DNA of 64,000 nucleotides from Patella vulgata (Eukaryota > Mollusca > Gastropoda > Patellidae). The stretch is from assembly GCF_932274485.2 (NCBI RefSeq), contig NC_065883.2, positions 39,898,539-39,962,538 of the forward strand. Direction: 5' to 3'. The position numbers were made by a program, and so were the translations under genes. The notes under the pieces are model-generated. The model saw nothing but the letters and a program-made list of their open reading frames with translations. It had not been told where the DNA came from and searched no databases. Shown here piece by piece: positions 44,961-56,370 of this stretch (within the stretch, counting starts at the first letter, position 1; every line of letters begins with the position of its first letter).

Positions 44961-45020
44961 AAAACAGGACGCTTGTAGAGGGTTGCAGGCTGTTTCGTAC
45001 TTAGTTTATTTGTACCTGGG

Positions 45021-45266
45021 GGGTTGGATGGCTGAATGGTTAGGGTGCGCGCTGTATCATAAGGTCTGTCATTGAGTCGACTGGCGTGGATTCAAATCCC
45101 CGGTTGTACGTGACAAGGAGTAGGGTCGCCTGTCCAACCTTGTGGGTTTTCTCCGGGTCCTCCGGTTTCCTCCCACTGCTAAAGACCCCTACGCGCAAGC
45201 GAGTTGTTGAAATAAAATTAAACCATATGTTAGTCCCGAAATGACCTAGTTTGTGTCGAGTGGACG

Positions 45267-45293
<27 letters not shown>
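45021..45293 (+). repeat. tRNA-derived SINE (second family), full length
   Basis: Head ggatggctgaatggttaggg with B-box-like tggattcaaatccccggt. Body with ttgtacgtgacaaggagtag and tcctccggtttcctcccact. Tail gaaatgacctagtttgtgtc, ending in a (CT)n run (45268-45293). This is the best-preserved copy in the window. Confidence 0.85.
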
Positions 45294-45297
<4 letters not shown>

Positions 45298-45937
45298 GCA
45301 GTTTAAAAAATGATTGAAAAATATTTAATCTGGTGTTGATTATTGAACCCATTCTGCTCAGTGAGTTGTGATTTGTGATTATTGATGATAATTGATTGGT
45401 GGTTGTTAAAAATGATTGAATATACTAAGAATTCCAAAATGCGACACATTGTATTATTCATATTATAATAAACCTTAAATCAGTTGAATTCATTGTTAAA
45501 GTAGAACTGCATGCTTTCTGATATGGTTGGGTTATTTGAGCCTAAAAATAGAACACAGCAAGCTTTGAAAAGGTGCCTACGTGAGAAGACGGGTGTACGT
45601 ACACGTTTCATATGATGTACATTTTCTAATAACATACTGTCATCTTTTAATACAATGTTAGTGTTAGTTTCGATGAACAAAATGAGACAAGTATTATCAG
45701 GTTATAAACACAGTACAGTTCGTTGATCACAGCCAATAAAACACTGGCCTAGATATTACGAATCGGTCTTGATTGGGCAATAAAACTTAAAACATGTTCA
45801 AGCAGAAAATGAACCAAGAATGTTTTACAATCAACAATGTTGATTGTTTGTTAGCCATTATCTAACATTTCTTCCAAATTGAAACTATATGCTTCATGTT
45901 TACACATACAGAGCTTTGCATGACGCATCAACCATTC
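45294..45937. other. nothing recognised
   Basis: No gene signal. The minus-strand frame 45480-45680 has no recognisable motif. Confidence 0.4.
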
Positions 45938-45939
45938 TA

Positions 45940-47108
45940 TACTCTTAAAAAAAAGTAAGGGATATTGAAATGCAAATACCTATGCAGGTTGTGACATGAT
46001 AAATAGTCATGGACACTTGACATGCTTTGAGAGTATGTCCACAGATGAAGAACTTATCGTCCCAACAGAACCGCTGAGCTGCACATGCGACACGCAATAG
46101 CGAGATACACATGGGACGGGTTCATTGTCAAATTTGACACTTCAGGGAAGGCTTGATGAAAACTGTTTAATGTGTCAGTGTCACACTCTGTGATCAGCAA
46201 ACTGTGGAACCGGTACCAACAAACACACAATGCTGATGATAGACCTCGTTCAGGTCGTCCTAGAGCCACTACACAAGCCCAGGATCGATACATTCGTACA
46301 CAGGTCCTGCGAAATCGAGGACAAATTGCCAAAAAGCTTTCTGTAAACTTGTACCAAGTTACAAGAATTTGAGTTACACCCCAAACGATTAGAAATCGAC
46401 TACATGCAGTCCATTTGCATGCGTGATGACCGCATGTTGTGCCTCCATTAACTCGCCAGCACATGGCAAACGGGTGTCAATGGTGTAGGCAGCGTAGAAT
46501 TGGGGTAATCGTCGATGGGCGCGTGTAATGTTCTCAGATGAGTCCAGATTTACTCTGGATTTCACCGATAGACATGCTCGCATTTGGAGGCATGTAAATG
46601 AGTGTCATGCTAACGTTATTGTTAGACAGCATGACAGATATGGGTGTGGGTCTGTTATGGTGTGGGGAGGAATCACCATGACTGGCAGAACGGACTTTCA
46701 TATTGTTCAAGGAAGGGTCACTGGTGTGTACTACCGTGACCACATTCTGGCACCGATAGTTCTGCCCTTTGCTCACCGTGCAGGTCGATGTTTCATCTTT
46801 CAAGATGATAATGCCCGTGCCCACCGCGCTCATGTCGGGAGATGTGTTCGTCGACGTCAACGGACAACACTGCAAGAATTGGCTGTGGCGCTGCAAGAGG
46901 AGTGGGTCAGATTGCCCCAAATCGTGATTGGACGGTTGATTAGGAGCATGCCACGACAAATTGCTGAATGTCTGAGGATTGGTGGAGCAATTACTCATTA
47001 TTAAGACAAAAATCAAAAACGTCCATTTTCTCTTTTTTTGACAGTGTATCTCTTTGCAAGTGAAATAAGCCTCCCATATGAATATCCCCTACTTTTTTTT
47101 GAAGAGTA
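45940..47108 (+). mobile_element. Tc1/mariner-type transposon
   Basis: About 1.17 kb bounded by TA (45938-45939 and 47109-47110), with inverted ends tactcttaaaaaaaagta and (inverted) tactcttcaaaaaaaagtag. It contains the Tc1 transposase remnant. Size, TA target and A-rich ends all fit the Tc1 group. Confidence 0.88.
46060..47004 (+). pseudogene. Tc1 transposase, broken
   Basis: The N-terminal part has the helix-turn-helix block VSHSVISKLWNRYQQT and then DDRPRSGRPRAT (46160-46372), followed by decayed sequence. The C-terminal frame at 46528-47004 starts FSDESRF, which holds the first catalytic Asp, then SVMVWGGI and FQDDNARAH, which holds the second. It ends LQELAVALQEEW...ITHY. Between ARAHRAHV and RCVRRRQRTT the usual ...SPDLNPIEHVWDELG segment is missing, and with it the third catalytic acid. 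Stops and frame changes occur around 46370-46525. A trans-mobilised or dead copy. Confidence 0.88.
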
Positions 47109-47110
47109 TA

Positions 47111-47429
47111 TATCCTTAAATATCGCTAAAATTATTGTCACAGGCAAATGCCAAAATTTCTAACGAAGACATTAATTCCAAAGAGCTATATCTGCCTAGA
47201 AATTATGGCAGCACCAACTCTGTAAAATTTAGTGATGGGTGTCGCCTTTCAGTCTGAAGAACAGTTCCATTCGACTTATTAATTCCACCTTACTTGTGGT
47301 TCTGTAAACTCTAATCTAAAACGCTCTTTCGATGTCATCTAATATTCTTTATTAAAAATAAATAGATGACACATATTAATTAATCGCACATTTATTTTTT
47401 TCACTAAGTTTCATCACTCTCTATCAGAT
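47111..47429. other. nothing recognised
   Basis: Flank of the Tc1 element without gene or repeat signal. Confidence 0.4.
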
Positions 47430-48386
47430 AGAATCAAGATTATCTTGTCCCAAACCATCGACAAATGAAATCGATTAGCTCTGCTTAGCTTCAGCTCGAA
47501 ATGTTAATTATTGAACTCAGTCAAGACATTCACCTAATGAACATCTACATATACATCAAGTTTAAACATTCACCTAATAGACACCTATGCCAAGTTTGAA
47601 CATTCTACCTCAATTAGAAGGAGAGTTATTGTGTTCCAAAGTTTCTACCAATCAAATTGCTTATCACTCTGCTTACCCTCAGCAAAAAATGTTCATTATC
47701 GAACTTAGTTAAGGTATTCATATAATAAATCTATACACCAAGTTTCATCAATCTCACTTAATTAGAACTAAAGTTATCGTGTCCCAAAGCATCAACCAAT
47801 CAAATTGCTTATCTCTGCTTACCCTAAGCGGAAAATGCTCATCTTCGAACTCCATCAAGGCATTGACCTAATCAACACATACACCAAGTTTGAACATTCT
47901 AGCTCAATTAGGAAGAGAGTTATCGTGCCCCAAAGTATCAACCAATCAAATTGCTTATCTCTGCTTACCCTAAGCGGAAAATGCTCATCTTCGAACTCCA
48001 TCAAGGCATTGACCTAATAAACACATACACCAAGTTTGAACATTCTAGCTCAATTAAAAGTTATCGTGTCCCAAAGCATCAACCAATCAAATTGCTTATC
48101 TCTGCTTACCCTAAGCGGAAAATGCTCATCTTCGAACTCCATCAAGGCATTGACCTAATCAACACATACACCAAGTTTGAACATTCTAGGCCAATTAGGA
48201 AGAGAGTTATCGTGTCCCAAAGCATCAACCAATCAAATTGCTTATCTCTGCTTACCCTAAGCGGAAAATGCTCATCTTCGAACTCCATCAAGGCATTGAC
48301 CTAATAAACACATACACCAAGTTTGAACATTCTAGCTCAATTAGGAAGAGAGTTATTGTGTCCCAAAAAGTGTGACGGACAGACAG

Positions 48387-48424
<38 letters not shown>

Positions 48425-48475
48425 GGACGAACCCATTTTAATAGTCCCCTGCTTTCTTCGAAAGGCGGGGGACAA
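47430..48475 (+). mobile_element. tandem-repeat mobile element, 146-bp unit family
   Basis: About six units with phrases caaattgcttatctctgctt, accctaagcggaaaatgctc and caccaagtttgaacattcta. The landmark caaattgctt at 47801, 47947, 48088 and 48234 gives periods of 146, 141 and 146. Units near the left are decayed and those near the right nearly identical. The array ends in a (GACA)n/(GACG)n run (48372-48430) and then the stem-loop tcccctgctttcttcgaaag with gcggggga. The plan equals that of the 26-kb element, but the sequence is unrelated. Confidence 0.85.
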
Positions 48476-49469
48476 ATATATCAAAGTGAGTCGGAATACG
48501 CAAAATAGAATTTTGGACTAGAGACAAAATAAGTGAAAATATTGATATTGATTGCAATTGAGATTTTCACAAAAATGATTCTATAAATATACTATCTATC
48601 GACACAAAAGATCAAAATAGCAATAAAAGATTTTAGAACACCTTTATTTGAATGTTTTGTAAGAGTACCATATTCTTAAATCTGTCGTATTTGTTAAAAT
48701 TCTCGGCGAAATTAGTTATTTTTCTTCGCTAGCTGCGGGACGACCAGTCATTCCTCTTGCATAATAATTCGCTTCATTGTAAAGCGGAGAATCTCTAGTT
48801 TACAAATATGATCAAATTAATGTCGATGAACTCGTTTGCTGATTGGCCCATACACCGAGTGAAAAGCATTATGGTAACGTGGGTGACTCGAGCGGGCGAT
48901 ACATATTTGGTTTTGGCAATAATGTTTTTGGTTACCTACATGCGATTCACTTTCATAAGTGGCAGGAAAAAATTAATTCTGATCCTATATAGAACAAGAT
49001 GACTAGTCATCAACATCCCGCGCCCTTGCACTTGTTTGGAAGAAATAAGGAAAAATAACTTGTTTATGCTATTGGTAATCAATATAAAAATGTATCAGAT
49101 TTCGCAAACAGTGTCACTGGTCCTAATATTGTGGCCCTGTTTAGTAGATATTGCTCTCTATTTCTGAAAACAAATGACTGATTGATATTTACTAGAAGAT
49201 TTGAGATAATTTATGACATTAAGCTCTGGTTTTAAAAATTAGACATGACTACATAGAAAATAGAGATATTATGCAAGTGGAGGGAACTGGAGCTTTAGAC
49301 AAATCTCATATTCCGACACATGGAATATCAATTCATAGAATTTCATACTCTGATCACAGTAGCTCGGCAAGGCAGGGTCGCTACTCCCTGTAAGGTTTGC
49401 ACAACAACCTTTGCCTACCTAAATTAGCTGCTGTATGTTAAACAATAAACTTATACATCAGAAAATAAA
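48476..49469. other. nothing recognised
   Basis: About 1 kb without convincing gene, exon or repeat signal on either strand. Confidence 0.4.
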
Positions 49470-50252
49470 ATACTATAATAGGTTAATGTTTGTACAAATT
49501 TTCAAAAAGATTTCTTGAACAGATAATAAAATATGCTCCAGAAACAAAATCAGGACGGAAGGCTGGATTTCAGAAAATAAAATAATGGGTAAAATTATTT
49601 TAAAGGTATCTTGAACAGTCAAATGTGTTTCCATGGAAACACATAAAATTATCAAATCTGAGAAATTCAAAATAAGTGCCATGAAAATATCTTGAACGAT
49701 TTATTTAAACACACAAAATATCAATCCCAGAAATTCCTAAATAGCAAAAGGCCCAACTACTGTAACGGGTTGATGTGTGTGCAAAGTTTCAGAAAGATAT
49801 CTTGAACAGTTTATGAGATAAGCTCCGGAAACAAAATTGTACACCAAAAACTAAGTCAAATTTGTTTCCATGGAAACACAAAAAAATATAAATCACAAAA
49901 AATATAAATCCCAGAAATTCCTAAATAGCAAAAGGCACAACTACTGTAATAGGTTGATGTGTGTGCAAAGTTTCAGAAAGATATCTTGAACGTTTTATGA
50001 GATATGTTTCGGAAACAAAAATGTACACCAAAAACTAAGTCAAATTTGTTTCCATGGAAACACAAAAAATATAAATCTCAGAAATTCCTAAATGGCAAAA
50101 GGCACAACTTCTGTAATAAGTTGATGTGTGTGCAAAGTTTCAGAAAGATATCTTGAACGGTTTATGAGATATGCTCCGGAAACAAAATCGGACGGACGGA
50201 CGGACGAACCCCATTTCAATATCCCTCCCTAACTTCGTTCGGCGCGGGATAA
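49470..50252 (+). mobile_element. tandem-repeat mobile element, about 170-bp unit family
   Basis: About four units with cagaaattcctaaatagcaa, tttcagaaagatatcttgaa and tttgtttccatggaaacaca. The aaattc landmarks at 49731, 49914 and 50082 give 183- and 168-bp spacing. It ends in ggacggacggacggacgaac (50188-50207) and a GC-richer stem-loop, atccctccctaacttcgttc with ggcgcgggat. This is the third unrelated unit family with the same 3' plan. Confidence 0.83.
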
Positions 50253-50584
50253 TTACCGTTGAGTGTTAATCCAAACCACATGGCTGACATGCAGGTGGGT
50301 GTCATTGTGTAATACTAATCAACTGTCACGGGTCAATGATAAAGCCGTCGTCACCTCCTTATTTACTCCGAATAATTAATCCAAGCACTGATTATCTGAC
50401 ATCTCATATCATCTTTAGAAAAATAATTTATAGGCCTTAAATGGAAATAAAAAAAATGGCCAATAATTTTCTTTTCGAAGAGAATTTTATTGATAGATGA
50501 ATTCACTTTACTGTCGCTTCTTCATACGGCATGCAAAGTAAGGAATGCATCTTGGATATTATTGTTTAAAATTCTCTTATCACC
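50253..50584. other. nothing recognised
   Basis: Unassigned flank ahead of a candidate exon. Confidence 0.35.
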
Positions 50585-50670
50585 ATGGGTCGAAAAAATT
50601 TGAACGACCAAAGAGCAGAATTGCAACGATTCTCGAGTCTGTCATTGTTTAATTACATCAAAGCCAGAAC
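50585..50670 (+). CDS. candidate first exon, unknown gene
   Basis: An ATG in good context (tcaccatgg) opens MGRKNLNDQRAELQRFSSLS and then LFNYIKAR. The frame runs directly into gtaagtatt, a consensus splice donor. I recognise no family and found no second exon. It could be a chance ORF, a transposon exon, or the 5' exon of a plus-strand gene lying on the opposite strand upstream of the PHF7/G2E3-like exons. Confidence 0.25.
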
Positions 50671-51589
50671 GTAAGTATTTCTTGACTATGAAATTGACAT
50701 TTCTATAGGGACTCATATTTTGATACCGTTACGGTACCTGCAAATAATAATATATGATAATAATATCATACATGCAAAATCTTATTTTAATTCACGTGTT
50801 AAATGAACACGCGTACAGCTGTGGCGGCTTCTTTGATGATTATCCAATCAACAATCTTAATCTCCTGACCACTAGCTGGAACTAGGGTGTTAATTAATTG
50901 ATGAGATTAACTGTTAATCTCACCAACGTCATAATATACAAAACAGACTACTAATATATAGATTATTCTACAGTACGAAAGGAGTACATTTACTATGATT
51001 TTCGTCGTCAGCACCCTTGAAATCCTAAATAAAAAAATATTAAACGACAAAATAGCAAATAAATGGCGTAAATCGTCCGATCAAATTTTTACTACGATTT
51101 TCGTCTTCAGCATCCCTGAAAAGCCATGGAAAGATATATTCAACAGCAAAACAGCAAATAAATGGCTTGGTTGCTATGGGATTTTGTTTTGGAAAATACC
51201 AAATCTTTGACTAACTTTTTCTCAAAACTTACTTTTGTGAGTTGGGTAGCTTCGAATGGACAGAGCTCAGTCAATTTCTGCCCGTTTCAAACAAACTATA
51301 CATCAAATTGAAGGTAATGAGTTGGAGAATGTGAAAATAACAATAAATCAATTTTTAAAATTTCCTCACTACGACTCAGTATGCCTTGGGGGGGTCACAT
51401 ATTATGATACAATTCCTTTTTTAATTGTTTTTTGTCTGAAATTAAAGTTTGGCGAAATTATACGTTACAACATATAAGCATGAAATGTATTTAGTAGTTT
51501 TTATTTGATTTTCAACGAAAAAGGGCCGTGCTATAATCTTAAAAAGAAATAAAGAGATTGAATTATTAGTTTATTCTGACACATGTGTA
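50671..51589. other. no gene; partial duplication
   Basis: Two related stretches of about 110 bp (around 50990-51070 and 51090-51170) share ttttactatgattttcgtc-like and gcaaataaatggc phrases. Otherwise nothing is recognised. Confidence 0.45.
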
Positions 51590-51699
51590 TTAAAGGACAA
51601 TATTGGTATCAGTGTTACTATCAGAGATCAAAAGGAAACATAGCATTGTGGGCATATTGCACTGCTTGTCACTGATTTTTTAAGGTTATTGGTCATATC

Positions 51700-52470
51700 T
51701 GCTGTTCTTAAGTTCATTTACCACCTAAATATTCATTCTTAAGTTAATGGTTGTGAATCCTATGATCAGTCCCTACATTTTACACCTTGTTCCAATGTCG
51801 CACCTTTCACGTTAATTAAATTTCTCATTAGGGGTCATTCGGTGCAGACCAGCATTATTCTCTTCTTAAGTACACTGACCACCAGAAATTTCATTCTTAA
51901 GTTGATGATAATAATTTCTGATATCATTCCGTACAATTTAGGCTTGGTTTCTCACTCGCACCTTTCATGTTGATTAACATTTTAATTACCGATGGGGTTC
52001 GAGTGATAATTTTGTTATTTTTGAGATTATGTCATACTTTTAGCTAAAACTTCATTTATTTTATGTCTCATATTTTGCTCCTAGCACTATCAAAAATGTC
52101 CATGTAGTTTTGTGCGATATACTTGGAATAGATCACGAGATAATGGAAAAATCGTTTTCAGTAAAATCGAAAAATTGCTAATTCGTGACCTTTGATCTCT
52201 TCTTAAGTGGCCTTTCCACCAAAAATCCCATTCTTAAGTTATATTTCCTAATTCAGGGCACATTCCTCTATCAAATGCCACTGAAGTGGAACTTGCACGT
52301 TCCATGTTGAATAAACCCATTTTGGGGGGTACTATGGTGGCTCCTCCTACCACACCCACCACTGGCGCAACTTAAGAATTGGGTTTCTGGGGTCTCCTAA
52401 CCCAGCCATTCACCACTAGCATGCCAAATCTTCCGCACCTTCCATGTTGAACAAAACCCACCTAGCTCCC
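51700..52470 (+). repeat. modular repeats built on ttcttaagtt and cacctttcatgttga
   Basis: About four loose copies of a 160-250-bp module. Each has a tcttaagt...accacca...cattcttaagtt.atg phrase and then cacctttcatgttgatta or a variant (51712, 51870, 52200 and 52360 neighbourhoods). Confidence 0.6.
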
Positions 52471-52485
52471 GGACTATATGGGACT

Positions 52486-53170
52486 GTAAGAAGATACCTG
52501 ACAATTCAATAAAGTAATTGAATGTCATTAGATAAGAGAACACGAGAAAAATAGAAATAGTCCGTACATTCCCTTGTTTATATTCATTCTATATCATATA
52601 AAAACATGGTAATGCACAGACTTTTTCTGTTTTTCTTTTGGCGTTCGTCACTTCCGATTCTGGAAAACTGACGAAGTGACGAACGCAAAAGGAAAACACG
52701 AGTCATCTCTCTATATAACTGACTGATGTGACGAGTGATAACGGATATACGGGCGAATTTCTGCTCACTAATAATTCATTCGAAGACCAAAAGTTGTTGT
52801 ATGAGATTGTGAGAGGATATCTGACAATTCATAAAAGAATTGACTGCCACTAGATAAGTAAACACGAAAGAAAAACAGAAAAAGTCCGTGCATTACCATG
52901 GTTTTTTTTTTATAAGATATAGAATGAATATAAACAAGGGAATGTACGGACTATTTCTATTTTTCTCGTGTTCTCTTATCTAATGACATTCAATTACTTT
53001 ATTGAATTGTCAGATATCCTCTTACAGTCCCATATATCAACTTTTGGTCTTCGAAGGAATTATTAGTGAGCAGAAATTCGCCCGTATATCCGTTATCACT
53101 CGTCACATCAGTCAGTTATATAGAGAGATGACTCGTGTTTTCCTTTTGCGTTCGTCACTTCCGACTTAGG
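52486..53170. repeat. large complex palindrome
   Basis: 52486-52612 (gactgtaagaagatacctga ...) returns inverted at about 52900-53030. 52668-52805 (gaagtgacgaacgcaaaagg ...) returns inverted at about 53035-53165. A short gcgttcgtcacttcc/gaagtgacgaacgc hairpin lies at 52643-52686. Arm identity is high by eye, so the folding or duplication is recent. Confidence 0.8.
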
Positions 53171-53283
53171 AAACCTGTATTACTCAGCTATCGTAGCAAT
53201 GATCTCTGTGTTAAAATTATATTTGGAATGTGTTTAACCAGCTCTATCACATATGTGATAATGACTGGCACCAATATTGTCCT

Positions 53284-53848
53284 TTAATAATCGCACTACC
53301 CTTCAACCCAAAATGCTTTCCATAGATCCTGTATCATGTGATATATGATTGGTACAATACCCATGCTGTTAGTCTTAATTGCGAAGACATTTAAACAAAA
53401 GGATTTAATCAGGGTAAGGACGTAAATCAGATGCGTGAGATTTATCATTCAGGGATGTGTTGTCAGTGTGGGAAATACTGTTTTAAATGGATATGATATA
53501 TAGATACACATTTTATGATGGTGGACAAAACGTTATGTGCATCTCAAGAAAGCTTTGCTTTGGAACCGTCCCGTCGCCATTAAAAATCCAACATCTGTTT
53601 CACCGAAGTGATCTTGAAAAATAATTCCCGGACAATGACAGGCATACAGATACCTGCCGTCGTATGAATCCTGAAAAATATTTCACCTTATCGCAACAGG
53701 TCAGTACTAAAACTAACACTTCATACTGTATTTAAATATCGTTCAGCGAATTTAACATAGTGCGGTAAAATAAACATTCGGCGGCAAAACTGAACGATGA
53801 CCCACAACTAAACACATCATAATATCTGAACATCGCACACGAAATGGA
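53284..53848 (-). repeat. dispersed repeat, copy 2 (with empty MITE site)
   Basis: Reverse-complement relative of 43940-44960, lacking the CACTG MITE. Its left edge is the TTAA target of the element at 51594-53283. Its right edge is near 53848, where the THAP/DDE transposon begins or its flank starts. Confidence 0.8.
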
Positions 53849-53975
53849 CATCCTCGCGGAAAATTGAGCCGTATGGTGGCACTGTCTGGCTTCACAGTTC
53901 CACGTGACCTGCGGTCAACAAAAGCCTCCATTGTGTTTACATTTGTTCTCGCCTCGGCTACGATCATTTTCTAAA

Positions 53976-55551
53976 CCATGCCTACTACGTTGTGTTGTGT
54001 CCCATTGTGTGCATGCTTTCCCAAAGATGCCGGATTTATGAAGAAAATGAGTTGTCGCTACCCGGAGAATTCACTGGGAACCAAAAAGGCACAGTATCGT
54101 CTCCTCGAATCACTTCACAAGTCTAGACTACATATCGGTAACATCTCAAGGTAAGAATTAAACCAAATCCAACTTACTTTCACAATTTGTTGATCTTTTA
54201 TCCATTTTTTTGTATTATTAGGAGGCCTATACTGGGTATAATATAAATAAAGGTCAAGGATTGTGACCTTTTCTACCACGGACAGTTTTAAAGGGAGTAA
54301 AAAAAAACAACAACAACAATAAATAGCTAACAAACATCATGCTAATATTAATCCTAGTCCACAATTGATTGCTCCTAGAGGCCTATTAGATTTTAGTGGT
54401 CAGATTGTCCTTCACATACATGTATGTTGGGAAAAAAAAATAATATGGCAGGGCTATGATGATAAAAAATGTTACTGTTATTTCAAGAACAAAGCCTATG
54501 GTCAAGCGACTAAAACAACACGCTGTTCCTTCAGTTTTTTCATGGGCTAAGCCAGTAGATGAGAACCAGATAAATAGACAAAAGCGAGCTATGAACTGTA
54601 ATCAAGGAAAACACAGCACTGACTCCCCATTAATCTTCATAAGTACTGAAAACATACTAATTGATGTTGGATCGGAAATTGAATGCATTTCAAATATTGA
54701 AGTTCCTGTTAAAAATGACTACTGCAAAACTAACCAAATGTGAAACAAGTTTGCAAACAGAAACGTGGGAAGTTTTCAATTGAATGCTTTAGGGATGACA
54801 ACAAGACGCTGTTAAGTTTAACAGGTTGTGAATCCTACGATTGTTTTCTGATGATTTTGCATTCTCTTGGACCAGCTGTAAATCATTTAAATTATTATTA
54901 TCACGATGTGAAAAATGTGAACATTGAAAACCAGCTTTTTCTCACCCTAGTTAAGCTACGTTTACATTGGAGAAATTTTAATATAGCGAAAATGTCTGAC
55001 ATTTCAGAGACAACAGTTGCAAATATATTTATCACTTGGATAAATTTTATGTATCACTAAAGGAAAGAAGTACCAATTTGGCCGTGCCAGGAGTTTGTAC
55101 GCTTTTTTGCACCAAGTGACTTTCGGAGAAAATTCCCTAAAACTAGAATAATGATAGATGGCACTGAATGTCCCGTTAAAAAACCCGCCCCACCAGCTGC
55201 ACAACAGGCCACCTTCTCCACATACTAAGTCTCATGACTGTGTGATCCATGCGTTTCCATAATGGCAGACAAAGGGTTCAATGTCCAGGATATATTTGCT
55301 TCCTATGATGTTGCAATAATATGCCATCATTTTTTAGCAAGAAGAATAGAATAGATGGTAAAACCGTTCAAAAAGACAGAGCCATCTCTAGCAAGCGGGT
55401 CCATATTGAAAGACTAATTGGCCTTGCAAAAACATTTAAGATTATGCGAGAGCCCTTGATCCAAAGTGAGACCAATCTCTCTACAGAAATTCTTTTTGTG
55501 TGTTGCATGCTATGTAATTTCAAAGACAGTATTATTTCTAAGAGTACATAA
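53976..55551 (+). pseudogene. THAP/DDE transposase remnant (ISL2EU/Harbinger-like)
   Basis: A first exon opens MPTTLCCVPLCACFPK, resembling a THAP finger start, and ends at a splice donor (tcaaggtaagaat, 54148-54160). Downstream pieces read AVPSVFSWAKP (about 54510-54550), then a leucine-rich block ENQLFLTLVKLRLHWRNFN with ISETTVANIFITWINFMYH (54925-55060). A DDE_Tnp_4-like core follows: IMIDGTECPV (about 55147) and MADKGFNVQDIF (about 55262), with a terminal RVHIERLIGLAKTFKI block. This order is typical of THAP-containing transposases of the ISL2EU (IS4EU) group. It is broken: about 50 residues between the first two acidic blocks are missing and there are several frame changes and stops. No terminal repeats were found. 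Confidence 0.82.
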
Positions 55552-55847
55552 AACGACTTCTAATAAACAAAAACACAATTTTAACAAACAAATAATCTGT
55601 TTATGTTTTTTCAAGTACATGTATTTCATAAAATGATATTAAACTGTTATTTGTGTCATATTAATTATTGGATTTACAATTTGATGTTCATCACATACAT
55701 GTATATACCTTTATATTTAAATGTCACAAATTCATGTCAAAATAAAATTTAAATAATTGTTCACAAAATTGCTACGTTTTCCATGTTGAAAGATTTTAAG
55801 TTGATTAATGATACATTATTCATGAGCTAAATCTGGATATTTAGACA
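55552..55847. other. flank, nothing recognised
   Basis: AT-rich 3' flank of the transposase remnant up to the hAT target duplication. Confidence 0.4.
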
Positions 55848-56370
55848 ATAGACACTAGGGCTGTACAATATTGCAAAAAGGGACGGTATCGATATTGGCA
55901 TTTTTTTTCAACGATATAGTTAAATATCGCGATATTTAATAATAATGTCACTTTGCTATTAAATAAATTAAATATAAATGCATTAAAGCATTCATAAACT
56001 TTAAACTTTGCTTTTTTTATAATATATAAAATGAACAAAACAACATCCTTTTTAGTACTAGCTAAGTTTTCCATAATTAAATTAAATTAAATACAACCGC
56101 TGATGTTTAAAAAGCGTCTGCTTGTGACCTTGTGTAAGAAAATTCTCAAATATATCACGTGCAGCGGAAGTAAGTAGATGCGGTCTTCAAGTCTTGTATT
56201 GTAAGTTCAAACAGTTTAATAGTAAGTGCAGGAGGACTGCACTACACGTAAAATAGACATTGCACCAAATAAACAAATATCAAATCAAGTGAATGGATCC
56301 GGGGGCCAGCTGTAAGCATCCACTGTGCTGTACAGTCCCGGGTCTGTAGTGACAATCAGGAATACAAATC

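Larger units (their letters stand above)
51594..53283. mobile_element. TTAA-flanked element with internal palindrome
   Basis: Flanked by ttaa (51590-51593 and 53284-53287), with perfect 14-bp inverted ends aggacaatattggt and related next bases. It is 1,690 bp without a transposase frame. It interrupts copy 2 of the dispersed repeat exactly at the TTAA. The left half has modular repeats (51700-52470) and the right half a large palindrome (52486-53170). piggyBac-like by target only. Confidence 0.75.

Noticed and set aside
46534-47016. 160-residue minus-strand frame
   Set aside because: It is the antisense shadow of the Tc1 transposase C-terminal frame.
47805-48304. Repeated open frames reading LISAYPKRKMLIFELHQG
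   Set aside because: Translations of the 146-bp tandem unit; frame is lost wherever the unit has an indel.
47430-48370. CRISPR-like regular array
   Set aside because: The units are contiguous tandem repeats without unique spacers, in an animal genome.
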